A stretch of DNA of 64,000 bases from positions 186,001 to 250,000 of the forward strand of contig NZ_BAABBN010000004.1 of the NCBI RefSeq assembly GCF_039537985.1, read 5' to 3'. The DNA comes from Litoribacillus peritrichatus. GTDB taxonomy: Bacteria > Pseudomonadota > Gammaproteobacteria > Pseudomonadales > Litoribrevibacteraceae. The notes beneath the pieces are model-generated. The model was not told the origin of the DNA. It saw nothing but the letters and a program-made list of their open reading frames with translations, and made no database searches. Position 1 is the stretch's first letter; each line of letters begins with the position of its first letter. This document shows, piece by piece, positions 50,165 through 59,137 of this stretch. A program made the position numbers and the translations under genes.

Positions 50165-53100
50165 TTAACTTTTGGTTTTTTCCAGGTGGATAAAGAACGC
50201 GAGCAGTGCGGGAATAACAAACAGTGTTAGCAAAGTGGACAAGGCTAATCCTCCTAAGATAACACTGCCTAAACCACGGTAAATTTCACTGCCTGCGCCG
50301 GTAGCGATAACCAGTGGAAATAACCCAAACAAGCTGGTGGTTGTGCTCATAAAAATGGGGCGGATGCGAGTCCGAACAGACCAGAGAATTGCATCAATTC
50401 CTTGCATTGCGCTGTGTCGGATATTATTCAGAGACTGATGAACAATCAGAATCGCATTATTCACCACAGTTCCGACCAAAATCACAAAGCCCAGCATCAC
50501 TAAAATATCAAACGGCTGTGGTGCCACGAAAGTATTGACTAAGGATAACCCTACAAAGCCGCCTGCAGCAGCTAATGGTACTGAGACCAGAATGATGACC
50601 GGGTAAAGGTAGTTCGAAAACAAAGCGGACATCAGCAGGTAGGTAATGAGAATAGCGAGTACAAAGTTCCATTGCAGGGCGTTTCGGGTTTCGGTTAACT
50701 TGTCTGCATTTCCGCCCACGGAAATTTGAACCTTATCAAGCAGCCCTTTTTCTTTGACGGAAGGGACGATGGTCTGAGTAATGTTTTCCAATGCGGTTTG
50801 CAGTGGAATATGCTCTGGAGGGGTTACTTGCAAGGTAATGGTTCGTTTTCGTTCCCTGTGGTTAATTTGAGGCACACCAGTCGCGTATGTCAGTTCGGCT
50901 ACGTCACCAATGCGAACTAATTGTCCAAAATTATTGACGATGTGCTTATTCAGAATGTCTTCCGGTGAGGTGACGTACTGTTCATCATTCCTCAGAATGA
51001 GATCAATTTCTTTATGGCCGTCCGGTTTGTATTCACTGATTTTTCGACCGTCCATAATAATATCGATATAAGTGCCTAAGCTGGTTTCATCCAGACCATT
51101 GGCTAGGAGTTTATTTCGGTCGGGGATGATCCGGGCTTCTGGATAAGAAATTTCCAGGGATGGCATAGGGCGGATTTGTGCCCCTTCAATGGCACCCGAT
51201 AAAGTGCCATAGAGAACACGCGCAGCATCCACGATATCGCTGTTGTCGGTGCCGGAGACATTCACATCAATGCTTCTGCCTTTTCCTATGCCACTTTCGA
51301 AAATCCCGGCCTGCAGGCTGACGCCGAACATGTCGGGGATGGATTGCATGACTCGATTAAACAGTGGCATTAATTCTTTGGCGCGGGTTTCGTGCTCACT
51401 GAGTCCGCCAAATAAGGTCAGGCTGTCGTGGCTCACAAAGAACAGGTCTTTGATCTGCGGGTAGCCTTCAACGCCATCCTCTTTGATGTAGGGTTCAAGC
51501 TCATCGTAGACGTATTCAGATATCTGTTCTCGTTTCTCGACGGAATAGCCGGGCGGCGGTACAAGTATGTTGAGTATTAAGTTGCGATTGCCTTGAGGAA
51601 GGTATTCGGCTTTGGGCAAAAGCCACATGGTGATCATGTATGAGCCTGCTACAAACAAAGTTATGGTAGCTAAACGACTCCAAAATGATTTAAGTGTTAA
51701 TTGTGATAACAGCATGATGGTACGCACAAAGAGATTGCCTTCATGGAGTTTGACGGGCTTTTCATAGCCTGTTTTGTCTTTACTGCGACCGTAGAACCGT
51801 CGGATGATGGTTGGGATTAAGGTGATGGAAACCACTAGGCTGAATACAATGGAAGCGGTGATCGCAATGGCGATGTCCCGGAATAATTGACCTGCTTCTT
51901 CTTCGATGAAGAGCACCGGTAAAAAGACCGCAACGGTGGTGACGGTCGAGGCCAATACCGCACCCCAAACTTCAGTTGTGCCGTCAAGAGCTGCCTGAAA
52001 TGCGTTTTTCCCCATTTGCCGGTGACGGTCGATGTTTTCAAGCACCACAATGGAGTTGTCGACTAACATACCGACCGCGAATGAGATCCCGGCCAGGCTG
52101 ACCACATTGATCGACCGGTCGCCCAGGTAAAGAAAGATAAAGGTGCCCATTGCTGAGACAGGAATGGCGATGGCAACGGTAATGGTTGAGGCCAGTGACC
52201 GTAAGAACAGCAACAAGACTATGACGGCAAGTAAGGCACCAATGATCAGATTCGTTTTGACCATATCAATAGCGGTGTTGATGTACGGGGTTTGGTCGTA
52301 GACCCAATCAAAATATAAGCCCTGATCGGCCAGTACCGTTTCGTTTAATTCATTGACAACCGCTCGAACCCGCTCGGTCAGGTCGAGCACGTTTGCGCCT
52401 GACTCTTTTTTCACACCCACAATGATCATCGGCATACCGTTATGCAAAACGGCATCTGTCTTTGGCTCGTAGCCAATGCGGGCTCTGGCAATGTCTGCCA
52501 GCGTGATTCGGTAGAAACCATCGTCTCGAATAGGGAGGTTTTCTACATCCTGAGTGGATTGAAACTCCGCTAAGGTGCGTATTCGGTAGTTACGTCGGCT
52601 GATACCTTGGACACCGGCAGAGGTGGTTTGATTTCCTCTTTGGATTCTTTGCGCCAGTTGCTCAATGGTCAGCTGGTTGTTGGCCAATGCCGTTGCATCC
52701 ACGACCACTTCCAGCTGTTCTTTGGTGCCCCCTAATACAAATAAAGAACCAACACCGTCTACCCGCTCCAGTTGAGCACGAACTTCGTTTTCAAAAAAGG
52801 TCCGTTCTTTTCGAACGTCCCGAAATGGTTCTTCCGTTTTTTTCAGCATCATCCAAATGATGGGGGAACTGTCTGCACCAGAGGTGTTGATGACCGGTTT
52901 GAGCGCATTTTCCGGGTAACTGGATACTTCATTCAGTTTATTCGAGACCAGCATGTTCGCATTATTCAGGCTGGTCCCTACTTTAAATGTTAGGGTGATT
53001 TCTCCGTAATCGTTGTAGCTGGCACTCTCCATCAGTAGCAGCCCTTGAACGCTTTTAAGGACTTCTTCCTGAGGCTCGATGATTTCTTTTTCTATCTCAT

Positions 53101-53269
53101 AAGGGCTGGCTCCGGGCCAGGTTGTACGGATTGATATTTGAGGCTGTTCTACGTCGGGGGTAAGCTGAACCGGAAGTTCCATTAAGCTGACGATGCCAAA
53201 CATCACCACAAGAATGACAGCTGAAACGGTCGCAACCGGATGTTTGATGGACTGAGCAATTAATGACAT
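50165..53269 (-). CDS. RND (HAE1-type) efflux transporter
   Basis: A 1034-residue inner-membrane proton antiporter of the AcrB fold, with twelve helices and two large periplasmic loops. The N-terminus has HPVATVSAVILVVMFGIVSL and TPDVEQPQISIRTTWPGASP. The fourth helix reads FAVGMLVDNSIVVLENIDRH, so the second of the paired Asp residues in AcrB (D408) is Asn here. The second half has AILITYLLMSALFSNYLYPV and VGTVVNNAILIVHQSLNNIR. It exports an unknown compound with the fusion protein encoded 12 bases upstream. No outer-membrane TolC-like gene is linked. Confidence 0.93.
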   Translation of the reverse strand: MSLIAQSIKHPVATVSAVILVVMFGIVSLMELPVQLTPDVEQPQISIRTTWPGASPYEIEKEIIEPQEEVLKSVQGLLLMESASYNDYGEITLTFKVGTSLNNANMLVSNKLNEVSSYPENALKPVINTSGADSSPIIWMMLKKTEEPFRDVRKERTFFENEVRAQLERVDGVGSLFVLGGTKEQLEVVVDATALANNQLTIEQLAQRIQRGNQTTSAGVQGISRRNYRIRTLAEFQSTQDVENLPIRDDGFYRITLADIARARIGYEPKTDAVLHNGMPMIIVGVKKESGANVLDLTERVRAVVNELNETVLADQGLYFDWVYDQTPYINTAIDMVKTNLIIGALLAVIVLLLFLRSLASTITVAIAIPVSAMGTFIFLYLGDRSINVVSLAGISFAVGMLVDNSIVVLENIDRHRQMGKNAFQAALDGTTEVWGAVLASTVTTVAVFLPVLFIEEEAGQLFRDIAIAITASIVFSLVVSITLIPTIIRRFYGRSKDKTGYEKPVKLHEGNLFVRTIMLLSQLTLKSFWSRLATITLFVAGSYMITMWLLPKAEYLPQGNRNLILNILVPPPGYSVEKREQISEYVYDELEPYIKEDGVEGYPQIKDLFFVSHDSLTLFGGLSEHETRAKELMPLFNRVMQSIPDMFGVSLQAGIFESGIGKGRSIDVNVSGTDNSDIVDAARVLYGTLSGAIEGAQIRPMPSLEISYPEARIIPDRNKLLANGLDETSLGTYIDIIMDGRKISEYKPDGHKEIDLILRNDEQYVTSPEDILNKHIVNNFGQLVRIGDVAELTYATGVPQINHRERKRTITLQVTPPEHIPLQTALENITQTIVPSVKEKGLLDKVQISVGGNADKLTETRNALQWNFVLAILITYLLMSALFSNYLYPVIILVSVPLAAAGGFVGLSLVNTFVAPQPFDILVMLGFVILVGTVVNNAILIVHQSLNNIRHSAMQGIDAILWSVRTRIRPIFMSTTTSLFGLFPLVIATGAGSEIYRGLGSVILGGLALSTLLTLFVIPALLAFFIHLEKTKS

Positions 53270-53281
53270 GGGTTGCAGCCT

Positions 53282-54382
53282 TTATTGAATGATGATCGGT
53301 TGGTCGGGACGAAGACGATCATTTCCTTTCACGATAATTTGAGTGGTTTCACTGATCAGGCCAGGTTGCACGGAAACCTTGGCACCGTAGCGACCGGTGA
53401 TAGTGACCGGAATAATCTGCGCTTGTTTGCTGTTGTCGTCATTGGTTTTTACGGCATAGATAAACTCTTTTCCTTGGTGCTGGATTAACGCATCTCTGGG
53501 AAAGGTGACTGCGGTTCTGGGTTCTGATGTTGCTATTGATACTTTTAATGACATATTGCGAACCAGTCCGCTTTGGTAATCAATTGTGACTTTTACAGGA
53601 ACACTTTTGGTTCTGAGGTCTGCCACCGGGACGGTGCTGTTTAAAATCCCTTCGATCTGAAGATCCAGGGGGGCGATGTTTACAGCGGTTTTGTTGCCTA
53701 GCTTAATGTAACGGACATAGCGCTCGGGTACGCTGACTAAGGCAATGGTTTCGTCGAGCTTGGCCAGTGTAACAATCGGGTCTGCCTGTCCTAGCCACTC
53801 ACCAGGTTGTTTATGTTTCGCAAGAATTAATCCGTCGTATTGGGCTTTAATTGTGCTTTTACGAATCAGTATGTTCAAGCGCTCAATTTGGTTGAGCAGC
53901 TTTTGGCGGTTGGCTTTGTTGGCTTGCAAATTAAACTCGAGGGTTTCCAGTGCTCGTTTACTTTCAAAACTGGTTTTTAGCAATTTTTGAGAACGGGCCA
54001 TGTCTTTCTCGATACGCCCTTGTTCGGCTTTAAGTGCTTCGAGCTCTGAGTTTTTTACTTTGATGTCTTGTTTCAGTAGGTCGGTGTTTAACTTGGCTAT
54101 CAATTGACCTGACTTCACCATGTCACCCTCATCAAAGTAAATCTCAGAAATAATACCTGCTTGTTCGCTGGTTATTTGGCTGCTGGTATTGAAGTCGATG
54201 ATGCCGGGTATTTCAGTGGTATCAGCCAGTTCTTCGATGGTTGCTTGCACTACTTCAACTTTTGCCGGTGGTGGTGTTTGACCAAATACAGAGGTCGTTG
54301 CAAGTGTCAGTATGGAAAATACCCCTAATACCATTGTTGCAGAGGGAATTGAAAGACGGCTGATAACAGTAGAATGTTTCAT
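53282..54382 (-). CDS. RND efflux membrane fusion protein (HlyD family)
   Basis: A 366-residue periplasmic adaptor. A signal sequence or N-terminal membrane segment (SATMVLGVFSILTLATTSVF) leads to a lipoyl-like half (EIPGIIDFNTSSQITSEQAG, EIYFDEGDMVKSGQLIAKL), an alpha-helical hairpin of about 70 residues, the second lipoyl half (IKAQYDGLILAKHKQPGEWL) and a beta-barrel with VPVADLRTKSVPVKVTIDY. The organisation is standard for RND adaptors. There is no lipobox. Operonic with the pump gene downstream. Confidence 0.93.
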   Translation of the reverse strand: MKHSTVISRLSIPSATMVLGVFSILTLATTSVFGQTPPPAKVEVVQATIEELADTTEIPGIIDFNTSSQITSEQAGIISEIYFDEGDMVKSGQLIAKLNTDLLKQDIKVKNSELEALKAEQGRIEKDMARSQKLLKTSFESKRALETLEFNLQANKANRQKLLNQIERLNILIRKSTIKAQYDGLILAKHKQPGEWLGQADPIVTLAKLDETIALVSVPERYVRYIKLGNKTAVNIAPLDLQIEGILNSTVPVADLRTKSVPVKVTIDYQSGLVRNMSLKVSIATSEPRTAVTFPRDALIQHQGKEFIYAVKTNDDNSKQAQIIPVTITGRYGAKVSVQPGLISETTQIIVKGNDRLRPDQPIIIQ

Positions 54383-54574
54383 AACGATGTTCTTATATGG
54401 AATTAGGAGGGAGGCTCAATGGGTTAAACTGTTGAGATAATGTAATAATTTTATAGGGGTTTACGTGCATTGCACAATTGAGAAAATTGATCGTTCGATT
54501 AAGTTATTTTAACTCGAGTTATAATGACGTCAGGAAATAGGGAGCAGTTTTTTTTGAGAAGAAAAGTTTGGCAC

Positions 54575-54609
54575 AAAAAAAAGCCCGATTTCTAAGAAAT
54601 CGGGCTTTT
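54575..54609 (-). terminator. Terminator after tRNA-Thr
   Basis: The stem AAAAGCCCGATTT / AAATCGGGCTTTT with a five-base loop runs into eight T residues on the minus strand, a few bases after the tRNA CCA end. Confidence 0.92.
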
Positions 54610-54616
54610 CAGATTC

Positions 54617-54692
<76 letters not shown>

Positions 54693-54706
54693 AAATCGTG
54701 GGGAGT

Positions 54707-54734
54707 ATTATAGGTATATATTTATTGCTGTCTA
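54707..54734 (-). promoter_or_regulatory. Sigma-70 promoter of tRNA-Thr
   Basis: On the minus strand, TAGACA (one mismatch to TTGACA, 54734-54729) lies 16 bases before a perfect TATAAT (54712-54707). The ACTCCCC that follows is a C-rich discriminator as in stringently controlled stable-RNA promoters. Confidence 0.8.
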
Positions 54735-55014
54735 TACTTTTTTTAATTTTTTTATGTTTTATTTTTCAGGTGGTTAAAAAATACTCAGGTGGGCGCACTG
54801 CGTATTCAATAATTTTCTTATTGAGGGGTTCTGGTTGCGTTACGTCGTGTCAAATCATCGCCAATTGAGCTCAAACTGGTTAAAATGGCCGAAATCAGAG
54901 AAGTTACAATGCAGTTCAGAGACGGTTACTTCGCAGTTCAAGTGCCGTTTCTGCAAATAAGAAAGACACGTCAGGCTCGATGAATTAACGGAATCACCCT
55001 TTATTGGAATTTTC
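54735..55014. other. Intergenic region before the ABC1 kinase gene
   Basis: This is the rest of a gap of about 320 bases that begins at the tRNA-Thr promoter. It holds a T-rich stretch near 54740, a small hairpin at 54806-54824 (TCAATAA / TTATTGA) and no convincing coding frame. A leader or promoter for the kinase gene at 55015 must lie here, but I see no clear sigma-70 match. Confidence 0.4.
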
Positions 55015-56430
55015 ATGGTAAGAAAATCGGACTCTAAATACGTCGAAAAAATCCGCACAGGCAGTTTTGAACGAAAGTATCTGATGGCAAAAGCCGGGGT
55101 TGTTGCCGGTACTCGATACGCCTCTAAAAGTGCCGGAGCGATGCTGAAAAGTCAGGATAAGCGCCGTAAAGCGCATAAAAGGGCCTTGGCTCAAGAAGCT
55201 CAATATTTGGTTGAAGAACTTGGTAAATTGAAGGGCAGTGTGGTCAAAATCGGCCAAATGATGGCGCTTTATGGCGAATTGTTTTTGCCTCAGGAAATCA
55301 CCGATGCACTTCATACGTTAGAAGAGGATACGACGCCCGTTGCCTGGACGACCATTCATCATGAGTTGGTGAAAGAATTAGGCGTTGAGCGTTTGACTGA
55401 GCTGGACGTTGATCCCGTTCCTCTCGGGGCTGCTTCGTTGGGACAGGTTCATCGAGCGACACGCAAGTCCGACGGCAAGCAATTATGCTTGAAAGTTCAG
55501 TACCCTGGTGTGGCGGAAGCCATAGACTCTGATTTAAGTTCGGTCGCGACACTGATTAAATTAACTCGTTCGGTAAAGATGGGTCGTGATTTTGACCAGT
55601 GGTTTAATGAAATACGATTCATGATGCACCGGGAGGTGGATTACCATGAAGAATTTCATACCACGCGGAAGTTTGGTCGTTTATTAGCAGACGACCCCCG
55701 TTACGTTGTACCTGAAGTGTTCGAGCGCTATTCTACAGGGGCGGTTTTGTGTACTTCCTATGAAGAAGGTCATAACGTCAACAGTGATGCGGTGTTGGGG
55801 CTTTCTCTAGAGCGCAGAAATGATATCTCCAAATGGGCACTGGACTTGTTGTTTAAAGAACTGTTTGTCTGGAAAGAAATGCAGACAGATCCTAACTTTG
55901 GTAACTACCGAGTGCGTTTAGGGTCAGACGGTGCTAAAGATCAGTTAGTTTTATTGGATTTTGGTGCGGCTCGTACGTTCGATGACTCCATTATGAAACC
56001 GGTTCAACTGATGATTAAGGGCGGTTATCTCAGAGATCGAAAAAAAGTGTTAGAGGGCGCTGTCGCTGTTAATTTTATGCAAGCTCACTTTCCACCGAAG
56101 GTGCTTAATGCTTTTACAGAGATTGTTTATGACTTGCTGGAACCGGTTGCTAATGGTCAAAATCCGCCTCCGGCGTTTGCACTGAATCAATTTGGTGATT
56201 ATTGTTGGGTTGAAAGTGATTTACCGGCCCGGGTTGCAAGAAAAGCGACCATTTCTGCCATTTCCAAGCACTTTAATATGCCGCCTAAAGAGTTTTTATT
56301 TCTGCAACGAAAGCTGGTTGGGGTTTACACTATGATTTCGGTGCTGAAAGCAGAATTCAACGGGCAAGAGATTTTTGACCCCTATATTGATCTACTGGTG
56401 GATACGCTCGAACCGGTTTTATCTGAATAA
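55015..56430 (+). CDS. ABC1/AarF-family atypical kinase
   Basis: A 471-residue UbiB/AarF-like protein. The family-specific KxGQ motif is GSVVKIGQMMALYGELFLP near residue 75. The nucleotide loop is an Ala-rich PLGAASLGQVHRAT near 138, characteristic of ABC1 kinases instead of a Gly-rich loop, followed by LCLKVQYPGV with the catalytic Lys. The metal-binding VLLDFGAARTF lies near 320. It lacks C-terminal membrane helices, unlike UbiB proper, so a role in ubiquinone synthesis is not assured. It is convergent with the STAS protein gene. Confidence 0.88.
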   Translation: MVRKSDSKYVEKIRTGSFERKYLMAKAGVVAGTRYASKSAGAMLKSQDKRRKAHKRALAQEAQYLVEELGKLKGSVVKIGQMMALYGELFLPQEITDALHTLEEDTTPVAWTTIHHELVKELGVERLTELDVDPVPLGAASLGQVHRATRKSDGKQLCLKVQYPGVAEAIDSDLSSVATLIKLTRSVKMGRDFDQWFNEIRFMMHREVDYHEEFHTTRKFGRLLADDPRYVVPEVFERYSTGAVLCTSYEEGHNVNSDAVLGLSLERRNDISKWALDLLFKELFVWKEMQTDPNFGNYRVRLGSDGAKDQLVLLDFGAARTFDDSIMKPVQLMIKGGYLRDRKKVLEGAVAVNFMQAHFPPKVLNAFTEIVYDLLEPVANGQNPPPAFALNQFGDYCWVESDLPARVARKATISAISKHFNMPPKEFLFLQRKLVGVYTMISVLKAEFNGQEIFDPYIDLLVDTLEPVLSE

Positions 56431-56517
56431 AAACACAAGACAAAGAGTTGTATTCAGATTTGACTGCGGCCAATAACGTTGCGTAATGAGTGAAAACGAA
56501 AAGCAAAAGCGGGTTAA

Positions 56518-56916
56518 CTACCACAGCTTTTGTTTTTCTTCTTGAAGCCATTTCTGTGCTTGCTCCATTTCTTCGAAATACTTGATGTCGCCAGATATGA
56601 ACCAAGATCCGACTTTGGCGGCGTAATCCTGCCATTTCTTATTGCCGTAGATAGCAATTCTGGCAAATTCATTTCCATGTTTCATTCCAAGCTTTAAGTC
56701 ATCCCAGGCGGCTCTTAATTCCCAGCCTTCAAGTTCAGAGGCATCGACAAATACGTTGATGTAAGGATGTTCTATGCCCTCGACGGCTGCGTCCAGCATC
56801 GGAATTATTTTGGTGTAGTCGTCGTGTGTTAATTTACCCAGAACTTTCAAGTTAAGCAGAATGACTTCATTCGTGCGTTCCAGACCAATTGATAAACCGT
56901 GTCGTTGAGTGCTCAT
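56518..56916 (-). CDS. SpoIIAA-like (STAS-fold) protein
   Basis: A 132-residue protein of the SpoIIAA-like group. The visible pattern is LKVLGKLTHDDYTKIIPML, YINVFVDASELEGWELRAAW, ARIAIYGNKKWQDYAAKVGS and the acidic C-terminal helix EEMEQAQKWLQEE. This group is found in many proteobacteria and has no established function, though lipid or hydrophobic ligand binding has been suggested. I start it at the ATG at 56916, which has AAGG nine bases before it; an outer start adds 14 residues without a ribosome site. It faces the ABC1 kinase gene with 87 bases between stops. Confidence 0.84.
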   Translation of the reverse strand: MSTQRHGLSIGLERTNEVILLNLKVLGKLTHDDYTKIIPMLDAAVEGIEHPYINVFVDASELEGWELRAAWDDLKLGMKHGNEFARIAIYGNKKWQDYAAKVGSWFISGDIKYFEEMEQAQKWLQEEKQKLW

Positions 56917-57290
56917 GCTTTGGAACCTTACGAGGTCGTGCTGAATCGGCTGAACCAAGATTAATAGACTTATGTATCGGCTTCCTGATACTAACGTTTA
57001 TACGTACCAAAATGGCCAAGAATCAAAGACCCTAGTACCCAAGTTTCTTAATAATAAATATAGGTCTCTGCGAGCAGGATGAAAGCTTTATAACAAAAAA
57101 AGACGAAACTTCTTTATGGTGCTTGGAATGCTTTCGATAGAATGTTGTTATATTTCGTTATCGCATAAACTTAAAACTTTTTATTCGATTAATTTTATGT
57201 GTTTTTAAAGTCGGTAAGGCTCAGGAAGGGCGCCGCATTTCGGTTTCTCGAAATTTTAAATTGTATGGTCTTAATAAGGTAAATCACTGC
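56917..57290. other. Intergenic region between divergent STAS and ABC exporter genes
   Basis: About 370 bases without a supported gene. The sequence is AT-rich (about 57040-57190 especially), as expected for divergent promoters. I see no clear terminator, repeat or RNA fold in it. An in-frame ATG at 57261 would extend the ABC exporter by ten residues, but without ribosome-site support. Confidence 0.4.
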
Positions 57291-59120
57291 ATGTTGCGTT
57301 TTTTTGAGGGACTCATAAACCCATTTCCAAAAGAAGAGCCAAAACAGCCTCCGAATACGTTTCTGGCGTATTGCAGGCATCATATCCGGGGGATGGAATT
57401 TCCATTGATTATGCTCGGTGTTTTGGCTGCAGCTCTTGCGGTTGTTGAAGTGTACCTTTTTGGGTTCATGGGGGATTTGGTGGATTGGTTATCCACAGAG
57501 ACGCCAGATGAATTCTTTGATCAACACCGCGATCAGCTTTTCAATGTGGGGTTGTTATTGTTAGTGGGGCTGCCCGGTTTGATTTTGCTCCATTCCGCAT
57601 TCATCTATTTGGTGTTGCTAGGGAACTTTCCTATGCAAATACGTTGGATGTCGCACCGTTATTTGCTCAAGCAAAGTATGTCTTTTTATCAGAATGATTT
57701 TGCAGGTCGTATTGCTACGAAAGTGATGCAAACGTCATTGGCTGTTCGTGAGTCGGTGATGAAGGTGCTTGATGTGTTGGTTTATGTCAGCGTTTACACC
57801 GTGTCTATTTTAGTGTTGGTTGCTCAAGCAGACTACCGGTTAATGCTGCCTATTGTCGTTTGGCTTTGTGTTTATGTTGGCTTGTTATCTTTTTTTATTC
57901 CGAGATTAAAACGAATTTCGATTGACCAGGCCGATGCCCGGGCAGAAATGACCGGCCGGGTGGTTGATAGCTACACGAACATTGCAACGGTGAAACTGTT
58001 TTCACACAGCCAAAGAGAGGCCGCATACGCCAAAGAAGGTATGGATGGTTTTTTACAAACGGTCTACAGACAAATGCGGTTTGCCTCAGGTCTGAGTGTT
58101 GGCGTTAACATCAACAATTACTTACTGCTGTTTTGCTTGTCTGCTATCGGCATTTGGTTGTGGCAAGGGGATTTGATTGGTGCCGGAGTCATCGCTGTGA
58201 CAGTGAGTTTGGCGTTGCGTTTAAATGGCATGTCGCAGTGGATTATGTGGGAGATATCAGGGCTTTTTGAGAACATAGGTACAGTCACTGATGGTATTTC
58301 AACATTGGCTCAGCCTCAGGAGGTGCTGGATAACCCGAATGCACCGGCGTTGGAAGTTACTCAGGGAGAAATACAGTTTGATCATACGTCGTTTCACTAC
58401 GGTAAAGACAGTGGCGTGATTGAAGATTTGAATTTACACATTAAACCGGGCGAGAAAGTCGGGGTGGTGGGACGTTCTGGCGCAGGTAAATCAACACTGG
58501 TGAATTGTCTTATGCGCTTTCATGATCTTGCTGGTGGCAGGGTGTTGATAGATGGTCAGGACATCAGTCAGGTTCAGCAAGAATCACTGCGAGCTAAGAT
58601 AGGCATGGTCACTCAAGATACATCGTTGCTGCACCGGACGGTTCGCGAGAATATCCTATATGGTCATCCGACGGCATCTGAAGAGGAGATGATCCAGGCA
58701 ACCCGAAAAGCCGAAGCCTACGACTTTATTCAGTCTCTGTCCGATCAACAAGGGCGAATAGGGTTTGATGCAAAAGTGGGTGAACGGGGCGTGAAATTGT
58801 CGGGTGGGCAGCGACAACGAGTGGCCATTTCGCGGGTGTTATTGAAAGATGCGCCCATATTAATTCTGGACGAAGCCACTTCTGCACTGGATTCAGAAGT
58901 TGAAGCCGCGATTCAGCAAAGCCTGAATAAGCTGATGGAAAATAAAACGGTGATTGCAATTGCGCATCGCTTGTCGACCATTGCGGCTATGGATCGATTA
59001 ATTGTGCTGGATGAAGGGAGAATTGTGGAGCAAGGCACTCACCAAGAGCTGGTGGCTTCAAACGGCATCTATGCGCAACTCTGGGCGCATCAAACGGGTG
59101 GTTTTATAGGGGAAGATTAA
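57291..59120 (+). CDS. ABC exporter, fused permease and ATPase (MsbA-like)
   Basis: A 609-residue homodimeric-type ABC exporter. The six-helix transmembrane domain (about 35-325) includes MSHRYLLKQSMSFYQNDFAG, the usual domain contact. The ATPase has Walker A VGRSGAGKSTLVN near 400, the Q-loop VTQDTSLLHR, signature VKLSGGQRQRVAISR, Walker B ILILDEATSALDSE and the H-loop AIAHRLSTIAAMD. The N-terminus LRFFEGLINPFPKEEP fits a branch of MsbA-like proteins, which is why I choose the ATG at 57291. The substrate is unknown; lipids, peptides or drugs are possible. Confidence 0.92.
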   Translation: MLRFFEGLINPFPKEEPKQPPNTFLAYCRHHIRGMEFPLIMLGVLAAALAVVEVYLFGFMGDLVDWLSTETPDEFFDQHRDQLFNVGLLLLVGLPGLILLHSAFIYLVLLGNFPMQIRWMSHRYLLKQSMSFYQNDFAGRIATKVMQTSLAVRESVMKVLDVLVYVSVYTVSILVLVAQADYRLMLPIVVWLCVYVGLLSFFIPRLKRISIDQADARAEMTGRVVDSYTNIATVKLFSHSQREAAYAKEGMDGFLQTVYRQMRFASGLSVGVNINNYLLLFCLSAIGIWLWQGDLIGAGVIAVTVSLALRLNGMSQWIMWEISGLFENIGTVTDGISTLAQPQEVLDNPNAPALEVTQGEIQFDHTSFHYGKDSGVIEDLNLHIKPGEKVGVVGRSGAGKSTLVNCLMRFHDLAGGRVLIDGQDISQVQQESLRAKIGMVTQDTSLLHRTVRENILYGHPTASEEEMIQATRKAEAYDFIQSLSDQQGRIGFDAKVGERGVKLSGGQRQRVAISRVLLKDAPILILDEATSALDSEVEAAIQQSLNKLMENKTVIAIAHRLSTIAAMDRLIVLDEGRIVEQGTHQELVASNGIYAQLWAHQTGGFIGED

Positions 59121-59137
59121 TCTCCCCCTAGCATCTT

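Noticed and set aside
57195..57383. Minus-strand 62-residue frame before the ABC exporter
   Set aside because: It overlaps the exporter start, has no ribosome site and no recognisable features.
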